Of a DNA stretch of 64,000 nt, positions 7,765 to 16,581 are shown in pieces. The notes under the pieces were generated by a model. That model searched no databases. It saw nothing but the letters and a program-made list of their open reading frames with translations, and had not been told where the DNA came from. Position 1 is the stretch's first letter; every line of letters starts with the position of its first letter. A program made the position numbers and the translations under genes. Source of the DNA: CBFDBF01 sp050287965 (GTDB lineage Bacteria > Pseudomonadota > Gammaproteobacteria > Chromatiales > Chromatiaceae); contig JBNKCX010000017.1 in assembly GCA_050287965.1 (NCBI GenBank), forward strand, positions 129,440 through 193,439, in the 5' to 3' direction.

Positions 7765-8418
7765 GTGAAGAAAATCCTACCCCTTCTGCTGCTCCTGCTC
7801 TGCAACACCATCCAGGCCGAGACCCGCTATGTCTCGGATGAACTGAAGATAAACCTACGCAGGGGTGAGGGCGTCGGCTTCAAGATCGTGCGCACTCTTC
7901 CCAGCGGAAGCCCGGTGGAAGTCCTGCAGACAAACCAGGAGAGCGGCTATTCGCAGGTGCGGACCCAGGACGGCGTGGTGGGTTATGTCCTCTCCCGACA
8001 ACTGATGAGTCAGCCGAGCGCAAAGACGCGGTTGGCGAAGGCGGAATCGGAACGGGATAAGGCGCTGGAAAAAGCGGCAAACGCCATTCAGCTGGAGAAA
8101 GAACGGGACCAGGCCCGCGCCCAATACCAGCAGATGCTAAAAGAGCGTGACAGGTTGAACTCCGATTTGGAGGGGATACGACGCACTTCGGCAGATTCCA
8201 TACGGATTGCGGAGGAACGCAAAACGTTAAAGGAACAGGTGGCCAACCTGACCTGGGAACTGGAGAACATGAAACTTCAGAACCGGGAGTTGCAGAACGA
8301 CGAAGCCCGTGACTGGTTTATGCTGGGCGCCAGCGTCATCATCATCGGTATCGTAATCGGCCTGATACTTCCGCGCCTGAGTTTTCGCCGGCGCAAGAAG
8401 TCGTGGGATTCCCTCTGA
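7765..8418 (+). CDS. YgiM-like SH3-domain membrane protein (TIGR04211 type)
   Basis: This is an exported, inner-membrane-anchored protein of 217 residues. A signal peptide (residues 1-18) is followed by a bacterial SH3 domain (about 20-80, with the family-typical LKINLRRGEG start). Then comes a charged coiled coil (about 90-165), a single transmembrane helix (about 185-205) and a short RRRKK tail in the cytoplasm. This order is that of the TIGR04211/YgiM family, whose role is thought to be in the cell envelope but is unproven. Translation starts at GTG with GAGG seven bases upstream. Confidence 0.88.
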   Translation: MKKILPLLLLLLCNTIQAETRYVSDELKINLRRGEGVGFKIVRTLPSGSPVEVLQTNQESGYSQVRTQDGVVGYVLSRQLMSQPSAKTRLAKAESERDKALEKAANAIQLEKERDQARAQYQQMLKERDRLNSDLEGIRRTSADSIRIAEERKTLKEQVANLTWELENMKLQNRELQNDEARDWFMLGASVIIIGIVIGLILPRLSFRRRKKSWDSL

Positions 8419-8560
8419 CGTCGACCCACTCTACCTCGCTCGACTGCAGGAGAGCCCGACACTCACCGGGACGACACGTACGTTTATAGAAGCTTCTTTT
8501 CACCCGTCGGGTATAAAGCCACGATTGGAATCGCCTCTGCGCCGGTTAGAAAACCACATT

Positions 8561-8596
8561 TAAACCACAGAGAACACAGAGGTTCACGGAGAAACC
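8561..8596. repeat. Single arm of the CCACAGAG repeat, downstream of ilvD
   Basis: AACCACAGAGAACACAGAGG lies directly after the ilvD stop. The rest of the 178 bp gap back to the SH3 gene holds no gene that I can see. Confidence 0.5.
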
Positions 8597-10450
8597 TCAA
8601 CGCCGCCGTATCTGGGAAAGGTCGCGAACCGCACCCCGTGCCGCGCTGGTGGTGGTGGCCGCATAGTTCTGCAACGCCTGGGAAACCGCCCGATCGCGGT
8701 TTTCCGGCTGCCACGCCATCAGGCCTTTCGCCTCCATGGCCCGGCGACGCTCAAGCAGTTCATCATTGCTTACCGCTATTTCGATTCTGCGGTTGGGAAT
8801 ATCGATCTCGATCATGTCCCCTTCCCGCACCAGGCCGATATTGCCGCCTTCCGCAGCCTCCGGCGAACAGTGGCCGATGGAAAGCCCTGAGGTACCGCCG
8901 GAAAATCGGCCGTCCGTTATCAGGGCACAGGCCTTGCCCAGCCCCTTAGACTTCAGGTAGCTGGTGGGATAGAGCATCTCCTGCATACCCGGGCCTCCCT
9001 TCGGGCCCTCGTATCGGATCACCACGATATCCCCCGCCTGGATGCGATCCTCCAGGATCGCCGCCACCGCGGAATCCTGGCTTTCAAAGACACGCGCCGG
9101 ACCACGGAATACCAGGATCGATTGATCCACACCCGCGGTCTTGACGATACAACCGTCCGCCGCCAGGTTGCCATAAAGCACCGCCAGCCCCCCGTCCCGG
9201 CTATAGGCGTGCGCCAGATCCCGGATACAACCGTTGCCGCGATCCAGATCCAGGTCCGGCCAGCGGCTATCCTGGCTGAAGGCCTCCAACGAGGGAACAC
9301 CGCCGGGACCGGCCAGGTACCTTTGCCTGGTGGCCTCATCCGGCTCCCGGTTCACATCCCAGCGATCGATAGCGGCCCCGATGCTCGCGCTATGGACGGT
9401 CCGCTGCTCCCGATGTATCAGGCCGGCCTTGTCCAGTTCACCGAGGATGGCTATCACGCCGCCCGCCCGGTGGACATCTTCCAGGTGATACTTCTGGGTC
9501 GAGGGGGCCACTTTGCAAAGATTGGGAACCTTGCGGGAAAGACGGTCGATATCGGCCATGGTGAACTCCACCCCGGCTTCATGAGCAGCGGCCAACAGAT
9601 GCAGCACGGTGTTGGTTGAGCCGCCCATGGCGATATCCAGAGACATGGCATTCTCAAACGCCTCGAAGGTGGCGATACCGCGCGGCAGTACCGAGGCGTC
9701 GTTCCCCTCGTAGTAGCGTCGGGCCAGATCCACGATCAACCGCCCCGCTTCCAGGAACAACTTCCGGCGTTCGGCGTGGGTTGCCACCAGCGAACCGTTC
9801 CCGGGCAGGCTGAAACCGAGAGCCTCCGTGAGGCAGTTCATGGAGTTCGCCGTGAACATTCCGGAACAGGAGCCGCAGGTGGGGCAGGCGGAACGCTCGA
9901 TCTGCGCCACGTCTTCGTCGCTTTCGTTGGGATCGGCGGCGGAAACCATGGCGTCCACCAGATCCAGATGCACCTCTTCGCCATGCAACTTCGTCTTGCC
10001 CGACTCCATGGGTCCGCCGGAGACGAATACCGTGGGGATATTGACGCGTAGCGCAGCCATCATCATACCGGGGGTGATCTTGTCGCAATTGGAGATACAG
10101 ACCATGGCATCGGCGCAATGGGCGTTGACCATGTACTCCACGGAATCGGCGATGATATCCCGGGACGGCAGGGAATAAAGCATACCGTCATGCCCCATGG
10201 CTATACCGTCATCGATGGCGATGGTATTGAACTCCTTGGCGACACCCCCCGCCTGTTCGATCTCGCGCGCCACCATCTGGCCGAGATTCTGCAAATGGAC
10301 ATGTCCCGGTACAAACTGGGTAAAGGAGTTGACCACTGCGATGATCGGTTTCCCGAAATCTTCATCCTGCATACCGGTGGCACGCCATAATGCACGGGCA
10401 CCGGCCATGTTGCGTCCATGGGTGGTGGTACGGGAGCGGTATTGGGGCAT
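8597..10450 (-). CDS. ilvD: Dihydroxy-acid dehydratase IlvD
   Basis: IlvD dehydrates the dihydroxy acids that are the penultimate step of valine, isoleucine and pantothenate-precursor synthesis. The 617-residue protein has the family cysteines of the iron-sulfur cluster in SNCDKITPGM and ACPTCGSCSGMFTANSM, and the C-terminal GRFSGG motif. The ATG follows CTCCGGAGAG, a good ribosome binding site. It is divergent from argA, sharing a ~150 bp promoter region. The length and motifs match the enteric-type enzyme. Confidence 0.97.
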   Translation of the reverse strand: MPQYRSRTTTHGRNMAGARALWRATGMQDEDFGKPIIAVVNSFTQFVPGHVHLQNLGQMVAREIEQAGGVAKEFNTIAIDDGIAMGHDGMLYSLPSRDIIADSVEYMVNAHCADAMVCISNCDKITPGMMMAALRVNIPTVFVSGGPMESGKTKLHGEEVHLDLVDAMVSAADPNESDEDVAQIERSACPTCGSCSGMFTANSMNCLTEALGFSLPGNGSLVATHAERRKLFLEAGRLIVDLARRYYEGNDASVLPRGIATFEAFENAMSLDIAMGGSTNTVLHLLAAAHEAGVEFTMADIDRLSRKVPNLCKVAPSTQKYHLEDVHRAGGVIAILGELDKAGLIHREQRTVHSASIGAAIDRWDVNREPDEATRQRYLAGPGGVPSLEAFSQDSRWPDLDLDRGNGCIRDLAHAYSRDGGLAVLYGNLAADGCIVKTAGVDQSILVFRGPARVFESQDSAVAAILEDRIQAGDIVVIRYEGPKGGPGMQEMLYPTSYLKSKGLGKACALITDGRFSGGTSGLSIGHCSPEAAEGGNIGLVREGDMIEIDIPNRRIEIAVSNDELLERRRAMEAKGLMAWQPENRDRAVSQALQNYAATTTSAARGAVRDLSQIRRR

Positions 10451-10597
10451 GTTTCTCTCCGGAGGTTCTCAATTCACCGGGGAATTATCCATCATTTGCG
10501 CTCGCCGCACACGGTCTGTCACGGACAAATCCGCCGGGAGTGGGCGTACCGGCAAAATAGTGTTACAAATATATTCAAACTCCGCGGGGATAGAAAC

Positions 10598-11938
10598 GTG
10601 ACGAAAACAAGAAAGACCGACCTGGATCCGTTCGTGGAATGGTTTCGCGCCTCTTCGCCCTATATCCATGCTCACCGTGATCGCACCATGGTCATCGTCA
10701 TCGGCGGCGAAGCCGTGGCCGATGCCGGATTCGCCGATCTGATCCACGACATCGCCCTGTTACGCGGTCTCGGTATCCGGCTAGTACTGGTACACGGCGC
10801 CCGGCCACAGGTCGAGGAACGGTTACGCCTCAGGGGTTCCGACACCCGGTATGTGGACGGTCTGCGGATAACCGACGACTCCGCCCTGTCCTGTGTGAAA
10901 GAGGCCGCCGGTGTGGTTCGGGTGGAGATCGAGGGGCTGTTATCCACCAGTATGGCCAACTCCCCCATGGCCGGCGCCCGCATACGGGCGCTCTCCGGCA
11001 ACTTCGTGACCGCCAAACCGATCGGTATCCGCAACGGTGTCGATTTCTGCCACACCGGGGAGGTGCGGCGCATCGACAGCGAGGCTATACGCAAGGTGCT
11101 GGATTCCGGTGCCATCGCCCTCATCCCTCCGCTCGGCTACTCGGTTACCGGCGAGGTATTCAATCTGAGTGCCGCGGATGTGGGTTGCGCCGTCGCCGTC
11201 GCCCTCGGCGCCGACAAGCTCATCTTCCTGGCGGAGGGCAAAGGTCTTACCGACTCCAGGGGCAAGGTATTGACCAGCCTGCTGCCGGCCGACGTGGATA
11301 CCCTGCTGAAGCGGAGAAGCACGCTGCCTGAGGAGTTGACCCAGCAGTTGCGTAACGCCGCCGGCGCCTGCCGCAGCGGGGTCGCCCGTGCCCATCTCAT
11401 CGGCCGGCTGTTTGACGGCGCCCTGTTGCAGGAGCTGTTTACCCGTGACGGTATCGGCACTCTGATCTCGGCAGAACCCTATGAGACCATGCGCGCCGCC
11501 GGCGTCAACGACGTGGTCGGAATCATGGACCTGCTGGCACCGCTGGAGGAGCAGGGAGTGCTTGTACGCCGCCCCCGGGAAATGCTGGAGACCGAGATCA
11601 ACCGCTTTACCGTGGTGGAACGGGACAATACGGTCATCGGCTGTGCCGCGCTCTATTGCTACGAAAAGGAACGCATGGCGGAGCTGGCCTGCGTTGCGGT
11701 TCATCCCGATTACCGCAAGCGCGGGCTGGGGGACGAACTGCTGGCGCGGATGGAAAAATCGGCCCTGAGCAAAGGGATGGAACAACTGTTTGTTCTCACC
11801 ACTCAGACCGCCCACTGGTTTCGGGAAAGGGGGTTCCGTTCCCTTCCCCTGAAGTCGCTGCCGGTGAAAAGGCGTCGTCTCTATAACTACCAGCGCAACT
11901 CCAAGGTATTGGTGAAGACGCTCACCACGAGGGCCTAG
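10598..11938 (+). CDS. argA: N-acetylglutamate synthase ArgA
   Basis: ArgA acetylates glutamate with acetyl-CoA, the first step of arginine synthesis, and is normally inhibited by arginine. The protein is 446 residues from a GTG start (VTKTRKTDLDPFVEWF) with GGGGA upstream, close to the 443 of E. coli. Residues ~25-280 form the amino-acid-kinase-like domain (VIVIGGEAV, LVLVHGARPQ). Residues ~295-440 form the GNAT domain, with the acetyl-CoA loop in VHPDYRKRGLGDELL. A longer in-frame reading upstream has no ribosome binding site and overlaps the ilvD leader. Confidence 0.95.
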   Translation: MTKTRKTDLDPFVEWFRASSPYIHAHRDRTMVIVIGGEAVADAGFADLIHDIALLRGLGIRLVLVHGARPQVEERLRLRGSDTRYVDGLRITDDSALSCVKEAAGVVRVEIEGLLSTSMANSPMAGARIRALSGNFVTAKPIGIRNGVDFCHTGEVRRIDSEAIRKVLDSGAIALIPPLGYSVTGEVFNLSAADVGCAVAVALGADKLIFLAEGKGLTDSRGKVLTSLLPADVDTLLKRRSTLPEELTQQLRNAAGACRSGVARAHLIGRLFDGALLQELFTRDGIGTLISAEPYETMRAAGVNDVVGIMDLLAPLEEQGVLVRRPREMLETEINRFTVVERDNTVIGCAALYCYEKERMAELACVAVHPDYRKRGLGDELLARMEKSALSKGMEQLFVLTTQTAHWFRERGFRSLPLKSLPVKRRRLYNYQRNSKVLVKTLTTRA

Positions 11939-11995
11939 GAATCAGGGCCGAGGATCAAAGGGATTGGTCAAGCGGTGTGGGTCAGGTTGCGCGTC

Positions 11996-12019
11996 AGCAT
12001 TACCTGACAATGCTTTTTT
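11996..12019 (+). terminator. Rho-independent terminator of argA
   Basis: AGCATT pairs with AATGCT around a seven-base loop and runs into six Ts. It sits ~60 bp after the argA stop. The remaining ~320 bp up to the PAP2 gene hold no gene: a 24-bp repeat motif, an 18-bp palindrome and one arm of the AACGC-type repeat. Confidence 0.75.
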
Positions 12020-12023
12020 CGAA

Positions 12024-12047
12024 ATTGGTAACCAGTTTCGTGACCTG
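12024..12047. repeat. 24-bp motif shared with the rpsT-proB gap
   Basis: The motif starts ATTGGTAACC and ends TTTCGTGACCTG. A copy with 22 of 24 bases identical lies at 52881-52904. Both copies sit just after a terminator. Confidence 0.6.
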
Positions 12048-12101
12048 TCCGGCATGGGGCCGCCTTATCTCTGCCTTCGGCAAAAAGTCACGAGTACCTT
12101 C

Positions 12102-12119
12102 CTTTTGAGCGCTCAAAAG
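12102..12119. other. Perfect 18-bp palindrome
   Basis: CTTTTGAGCGCTCAAAAG is its own reverse complement. It may be an operator or part of a dispersed repeat; no gene starts within 200 bp. Confidence 0.5.
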
Positions 12120-12338
12120 TAAACCGCCCCGCCATGACATCCTTTGCGCCTCCACGTCTTCGCCTCCTTCGCGTTTATTTCCGCTCGCCTGATTCCGAAT
12201 TATTTTAAAAGCCGGACCGATTTAGCAGCCCCGATGGGGACTGCGTGGTATATTCGGCTGCCGTGGAGGGAAATTCCCGCTGCCCCACAGCGCCACTATT
12301 ACACCCGCCGGCCATGCATCGGCGGAAGGAGGAGAGAG

Positions 12339-13133
12339 ATGAAAGGCATCATATTTCTCATCAGTCTGTTATTTCTGCTGTCCATCGCAACCGGCTGTTC
12401 AACCCACCCCACCCGGGGTAATTGGGGCGAAGGCGCCACCCTCACTCCCGGATGGAACCGGATCAAGCGCGCCGCCTATAACTCGGCCACCGACCCGAAA
12501 ACCTGGAGCCCGGCTTTGGGAGCGGCGGTTTTCTCCATCGGCGACCTGGATGAAGAGGTCTCGGAATGGGCCGTGGATCACCAGCCGCTTTTCGGCAGCG
12601 ACGCTGAAGATTGGAGCGACGATCTGCGAACCACCACCACCGTCGCCTGGGTCGCCACCGCATTCGCGGCGTCCAGCGGCGGCGACTGGGCGCTGAACAA
12701 GACCAAGGGCATGGGCGTGCAACTGGCGGCGATCGGCGTCAGCGACAGCATCGTCGACGGACTGAAGGATCTCACCGACCGGGAGCGACCGGACAAATCC
12801 AATAACGGCTCCTTCCCCTCCGCCCACGCCTCCATGGCCGCCACCCGCGCAGCTCTCGCGTCCCGTAACCTGGAGTACATCGACATGCCGGACGGGGCGC
12901 GGACTGCGCTGGATATCGGTCTCTATACCGTCGCCCTCGGCACCGGCTGGGCCCGGGTGGAGGCGGAGAAACACTACCCCTCCGACGTGCTTGCCGGGGT
13001 GGCTATCGGCAACTTCGTGGCGACCTTCATCAACGACGCCTTTCTCGATCCCGCCCGGCTGGACGGGCCCCTGGTTTCAGCGCAAGCACTTCCCGGGGGC
13101 GGGGTGATACTGGTTCAGATACCGCTGCAATAA
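12339..13133 (+). CDS. PAP2-family phosphatase lipoprotein
   Basis: The 264-residue protein has a lipoprotein signal (LSIATGC lipobox, Cys23) and a PAP2 phosphatase domain. All three PAP2 motifs are present: KDLTDRERP (K-x6-RP), FPSAHAS (PSxH) and ARVEAEKHYPSD (R-x5-H-x3-D). Family members remove phosphate from lipid or sugar phosphates. The lipobox suggests the enzyme acts in the periplasm tethered to a membrane; the substrate is unknown. The ATG follows a strong AAGGAGGAG. It is a single gene closed by a hairpin shared with the convergent PEP-CTERM gene. Confidence 0.9.
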   Translation: MKGIIFLISLLFLLSIATGCSTHPTRGNWGEGATLTPGWNRIKRAAYNSATDPKTWSPALGAAVFSIGDLDEEVSEWAVDHQPLFGSDAEDWSDDLRTTTTVAWVATAFAASSGGDWALNKTKGMGVQLAAIGVSDSIVDGLKDLTDRERPDKSNNGSFPSAHASMAATRAALASRNLEYIDMPDGARTALDIGLYTVALGTGWARVEAEKHYPSDVLAGVAIGNFVATFINDAFLDPARLDGPLVSAQALPGGGVILVQIPLQ

Positions 13134-13166
13134 CAACTGCCGGGAAAGAAACGCCATAACAAAATA

Positions 13167-13191
13167 CAAACCCCGCATAACGCGGGGTTTG
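13167..13191. terminator. Bidirectional hairpin between PAP2 and PEP-CTERM genes
   Basis: CAAACCCCGC pairs with GCGGGGTTTG around a five-base loop. The two flanking genes converge on it, so it probably terminates both, with the stem ends supplying short A/T runs. Confidence 0.7.
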
Positions 13192-13210
13192 TGGCTATCG
13201 CTCTGTCGGC

Positions 13211-13786
13211 TTAACTCTTTTTCTTGCGGGAAAAACCGATACCGGCCAGGCCGAGGCCCAGGAGAGCCAACGTGGCGGGTTCAGGAACGGTAGAGAAATT
13301 AAAGTCATCATAGCCCAGACCTTCGAGGCGATACTCCTCGTCGGTGAGTATCACCTCCAGCCGAGTAATCCCAGAATAGGCCGAAAAATCCACCAAATGT
13401 GAAGTAAAGGGATCGGCGTCCCCCACCAGGGTCATGATGCTTAACAGGCCATTTGTGTCACTGATGAGTGCCGTACCGACGATACCGGCAAAATCATCCC
13501 CGGTGAAAAGAAAGGTCAGGAGGGAGGCCGGGTTGAGAAAATCAACCACAAGTGTTCCACCACAATAACTGTTGTCATCACGCGGACAGGCGATTTTCGG
13601 TGCCGCAGTCCCCCAGTCGACTGCTCCATAGTCGGATACCTCCACCGTACTGCCGGGAGCGGAAAAAAGAACACCGGGATACTGATTGGTCACCGTCCCA
13701 TAATCGGGGATCGCTTCAAAATCTATGAACACGGCCTGGGCGGATACCGGGAGGAGCAGGACCAGCAGCGCAATAAGCTTTTTCAT
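13211..13786 (-). CDS. PEP-CTERM sorting-signal protein
   Basis: The 191-residue secreted protein begins with a signal peptide (MKKLIALLVLLLPVSAQA) and ends with the PEP-CTERM sorting signal: VPEP, a hydrophobic helix (ATLALLGLGLAGIGF) and RKKKS. Such proteins are processed by exosortase and linked to exopolysaccharide or floc formation. The central ~140 residues form a beta-rich region without a recognised enzyme motif. The ATG has AGAGGGA seven bases upstream; a GTG immediately before it is the alternative. No exosortase gene lies in this window, so it must be elsewhere in the genome. Confidence 0.9.
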   Translation of the reverse strand: MKKLIALLVLLLPVSAQAVFIDFEAIPDYGTVTNQYPGVLFSAPGSTVEVSDYGAVDWGTAAPKIACPRDDNSYCGGTLVVDFLNPASLLTFLFTGDDFAGIVGTALISDTNGLLSIMTLVGDADPFTSHLVDFSAYSGITRLEVILTDEEYRLEGLGYDDFNFSTVPEPATLALLGLGLAGIGFSRKKKS

Positions 13787-13836
13787 CACAAAATCCCTCT
13801 CGCTTGATCAATCTATAAAGTTTGTGGCCAATCGCA

Positions 13837-13852
13837 TGCAAAATATACGCCG
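13837..13852 (-). promoter_or_regulatory. Putative sigma-54 (-24/-12) promoter of the PEP-CTERM gene
   Basis: On the minus strand CGGCGTATATTTTGCA has the invariant GG and GC exactly ten bases apart and a perfect TTGCA -12 element; the -24 element is CGGC instead of TGGC. It lies about 50 bases upstream of the start codon in the right orientation. RpoN control of PEP-CTERM genes with PrsK/PrsR is reported in other bacteria; here it is inferred. Confidence 0.5.
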
Positions 13853-13991
13853 GAACAATTATTTCTTTTCGAAACAATATGTTATAGTTTTTCATGAATT
13901 ACCATCGGCTAATATATGTAAAATTTGCTGACACCCGTCTTCCAAACCGGCCCCGTCTCCGGTCGTTAATTTTGCGGATAATTCATTAGTT

Positions 13992-14966
13992 ATGCCTTAC
14001 CCCCTTGATCGACGGTTAGCGATAGCCCCCATGCTGGACTGGACCGACCGCTATTTTCGCTATTTTGCCCGTCTCATCTCCCGCCACACCCTGCTCTACA
14101 CGGAAATGGTCACCACCGGGGCCCTGCTGCACGGCGACCGGGAGCGATTCCTTGAGTTCCATGAGATGGAACACCCCGTCGCCCTGCAACTGGCGGGCAG
14201 CGACCCGCTGGATCTCGCCGCCTGCGCCCGCATGGGGGCGGATCGGGGCTACGACGAAATCAACCTCAATGTGGGCTGCCCTTCCGACCGGGTCCAGTCG
14301 GGCCGCTTCGGGGCCTGCCTGATGGCTGAGCCGCAAACGGTCGCCGATTGCATCGCCGCCATGACCGTGGGGGTAAATATCCCGGTAACGGTGAAACACC
14401 GGATAGGTATCGATGACCTGGACAGCTATGAGGCGTTAAACCGGTTCGTGGCCACGGTGGCGCAGGCCGGCTGCCGGACCTTCGTGGTGCACGCCCGCAA
14501 GGCCTGGCTGCAGGGGCTGAGCCCCAAGGAGAACCGCGATGTCCCGCCCTTGCAGTATGAGGTGGTACACCGGCTGAAACGGGACTTCCCGGATCTGGAG
14601 ATCGTAATCAACGGCGGCATCCACACCCTGGAGGCCGCCCTGGAGCAGCTGCAGTTGGTCGACGGCGTGATGATCGGCCGCCAGGCCTACCAGGACCCCT
14701 GGATCCTGGCTGAAGCGGACCGGCTGATTTTCGGTGACGACCACCCCATCCCTTCCCGCCATGAGGTGCTGGAACAACTGCTGCCCTTGGTGGAGAAAGA
14801 GCACTCCCGAGGCACCCCTCTGAGCCGGATCACCCGCCACATCCTCGGGCTGTTCAACGGCCGGCCCGGCGCCCGCGCCTGGCGCCGGCACATCAGCGAA
14901 CACGCCCATCGCCGGGGGGCCACCCCGGAGGTGATCCGCCAGGCGGCAAAACTTGTAGCCCCGTAG
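13992..14966 (+). CDS. dusA: tRNA-dihydrouridine synthase A (DusA)
   Basis: DusA reduces uridines 20/20a in the D-loop of tRNA using FMN and NADPH. The 324-residue TIM-barrel protein has the family start APMLDWTDRYFRYFAR, the catalytic Cys in NLNVGCPSDRV and the DusA-specific HARKAWLQGLSPKENR segment, which separates it from DusB and DusC. Phosphate-binding residues of the FMN site are in INGGI and IGRQAYQDPW. It is a single gene between the PEP-CTERM gene (divergent) and a repeat-rich gap. Confidence 0.95.
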   Translation: MPYPLDRRLAIAPMLDWTDRYFRYFARLISRHTLLYTEMVTTGALLHGDRERFLEFHEMEHPVALQLAGSDPLDLAACARMGADRGYDEINLNVGCPSDRVQSGRFGACLMAEPQTVADCIAAMTVGVNIPVTVKHRIGIDDLDSYEALNRFVATVAQAGCRTFVVHARKAWLQGLSPKENRDVPPLQYEVVHRLKRDFPDLEIVINGGIHTLEAALEQLQLVDGVMIGRQAYQDPWILAEADRLIFGDDHPIPSRHEVLEQLLPLVEKEHSRGTPLSRITRHILGLFNGRPGARAWRRHISEHAHRRGATPEVIRQAAKLVAP

Positions 14967-15011
14967 GGCGGCGGGCTGTGCCCCGCCTTGGCAACAGATA
15001 TGGAGTAAAAA

Positions 15012-15257
15012 AACGCAGAGGCCGCAGAGACGCGAAGTGCACCTGTAGCCCAGCCCCCTGCAACCGCTTCCCCTCTCCTAACCTCCCCCGCAAGCGGGGG
15101 GAGAACGCCGCTAACTTCGGCATTCCGGACGCAGCACGACTGAGGTCCGGAACTCAGTGGCCGTTCCCCCGGATCGCGGCCTGCGTCGGGATGAAGGGAG
15201 AGACCCCGCCGCACCAGGAAATCCTTTGCGCCTCCGCGTCTTCGCGTCCTATGCGTT
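15012..15257. repeat. ~245-bp inverted-repeat element (AACGC type) filling the dusA-eamA gap
   Basis: The left end AACGCAGAGGCCGCAGAGAC and the reverse complement of the right end, AACGCATAGGACGCGAAGAC, match over about 35 imperfect bases, giving a MITE-like structure. Inside lie small hairpins such as CCCCCGC/GCGGGGG. The surrounding 370 bp hold no gene that I can see. Confidence 0.7.
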
Positions 15258-15337
15258 AATATGCGTATACCTTAATACCGACTGTATAGGACAAGCTCCC
15301 CGGAAGGACACCGACCCTCAGACATCTACAATCGATC

Positions 15338-16219
15338 ATGTACTGGCTGCCCCTCACCCTCCTGTGCGCCTTCAGCCTCGCCTCGGCGGACGCCGCCACC
15401 AAACGCTGGCTGGGGGACTATGGCGCCCGGGAACTGGCGCTGGTGCGCTTCTTCCTCGCCGGACTGCTGCTTTCGCCGATGCTGCTCCTGCAACCGCTGC
15501 CGGAGCTGCCTCCGGCCTTCTGGGGCTGGATCGCCTTTCTGCTGCCCCTGGAGATCATCGCCATACTGCTCTATATGCGGGCCATACGCGACTACCCGCT
15601 CTCCCTCACCCTGCCTTATCTCGCCTTCACCCCGGTATTCGTGATCCTGTCCGGCTGGCTGCTGCTGGGAGAACGGGTATCCCTGGCCGGGCTCAACGGT
15701 ATCCTGCTGGTGGTAGGGGGCGCCTGGCTGCTCAATCTGGAACCCGCCACCCTGCGGAGCTGGCGCGGCATCTACCGGCCGTTGACCGCCATCCTGCGTA
15801 ACCCGGGCTCCCGCATGATGCTGGCGGTATCCTTTATCTACAGCCTTACCTCGGTGGGTGGTAAAGGCGCCTTGCGGTACATGCAACCGGACCAGTTCGG
15901 TCCCTTCTATTTCGCCCTCCTCGGCCTCTGCACCCTGGTACTGTTCAGCCTGCAACGACCGACCATTATCCGGGTCCTGTGGCGTCGGCCGCTGTACAAT
16001 CTGTTGGTGGCGCTGCTGTTCGCGGCCATGGTGATGACCCACTTTCTCGCCATCTCCCGGGTGGAGGTGGCCTACATGATCGCCATCAAACGCAGCAGCC
16101 TGCTGTTCGGAATCCTGTACGGGGCCCTGCTGTTCCGGGAACGGGGTCTGTTTATCCACCTGATCGCCGGGGCACTCATGGTGGCCGGCGTCGCCCTGAT
16201 CGCAACAAGCACTGTATGA
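15338..16219 (+). CDS. EamA/DMT-family membrane transporter
   Basis: The 293-residue protein has about ten hydrophobic helices in two similar halves, the layout of EamA (drug/metabolite) transporters. The first half ends around residue 130 (GERVSLAGLNGILLVVGGAWLL) and the second around 290 (RERGLFIHLIAGALMVAGVALI); these two segments are the repeated EamA signature. The substrate cannot be told from sequence. Its TGA overlaps the ATG of the cupin gene that follows, so the two are co-translated and perhaps functionally linked. Confidence 0.9.
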   Translation: MYWLPLTLLCAFSLASADAATKRWLGDYGARELALVRFFLAGLLLSPMLLLQPLPELPPAFWGWIAFLLPLEIIAILLYMRAIRDYPLSLTLPYLAFTPVFVILSGWLLLGERVSLAGLNGILLVVGGAWLLNLEPATLRSWRGIYRPLTAILRNPGSRMMLAVSFIYSLTSVGGKGALRYMQPDQFGPFYFALLGLCTLVLFSLQRPTIIRVLWRRPLYNLLVALLFAAMVMTHFLAISRVEVAYMIAIKRSSLLFGILYGALLFRERGLFIHLIAGALMVAGVALIATSTV

Positions 16220-16581
16220 AAACCGCCTACTCATCCGCTGAACCCTATGTCACCAAGGACGGTTCCACCATCCGCGAACTGCTGCACCCCGACCTGCACG
16301 GCGACGGCGCCCAGAGCCTGGCGGAGGCGCGTATAGCACCGGGGGGTGCCACCCTGTTCCACCGGCATCACCGAAGCGAGGAGATCTACCACATCACAGG
16401 TGGGGAGGGCGTGATGACCCTGGGTGACGAGCGGTTTCCCCTCAGAGTGGGAGATAGCGTTCGTATTCCTCCGGGCACGCCGCACCGGGTTGAAAATCCG
16501 GGCAGTGAACCCCTGGTGATCCTCTGCTGCTGCACGCCGCCGTACCGCCACGAGGACACGGAACTGTCAGGGGAGAGATAA
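16216..16581 (+). CDS. Small single-domain cupin protein
   Basis: The 121-residue protein is one cupin barrel. Cupin motif 1 reads LFHRHHRSEEIYHITGGEG, with the His and Glu metal ligands, and motif 2 is VRIPPGTPHRVEN. Such cupins bind a divalent metal and act as sugar isomerases, dioxygenases or sensors; the role here is unknown. It overlaps the EamA gene by ATGA. Its 3' end overlaps the convergent kinase-like gene by 15 bp. Confidence 0.88.
   Translation: MKTAYSSAEPYVTKDGSTIRELLHPDLHGDGAQSLAEARIAPGGATLFHRHHRSEEIYHITGGEGVMTLGDERFPLRVGDSVRIPPGTPHRVENPGSEPLVILCCCTPPYRHEDTELSGER

Noticed and set aside
13826..13846. A plus-strand sigma-54-like site (GG-N10-GC) in front of dusA
   Set aside because: Its -24/-12 words match less well than the minus-strand site, and a housekeeping dusA is not expected to depend on RpoN.
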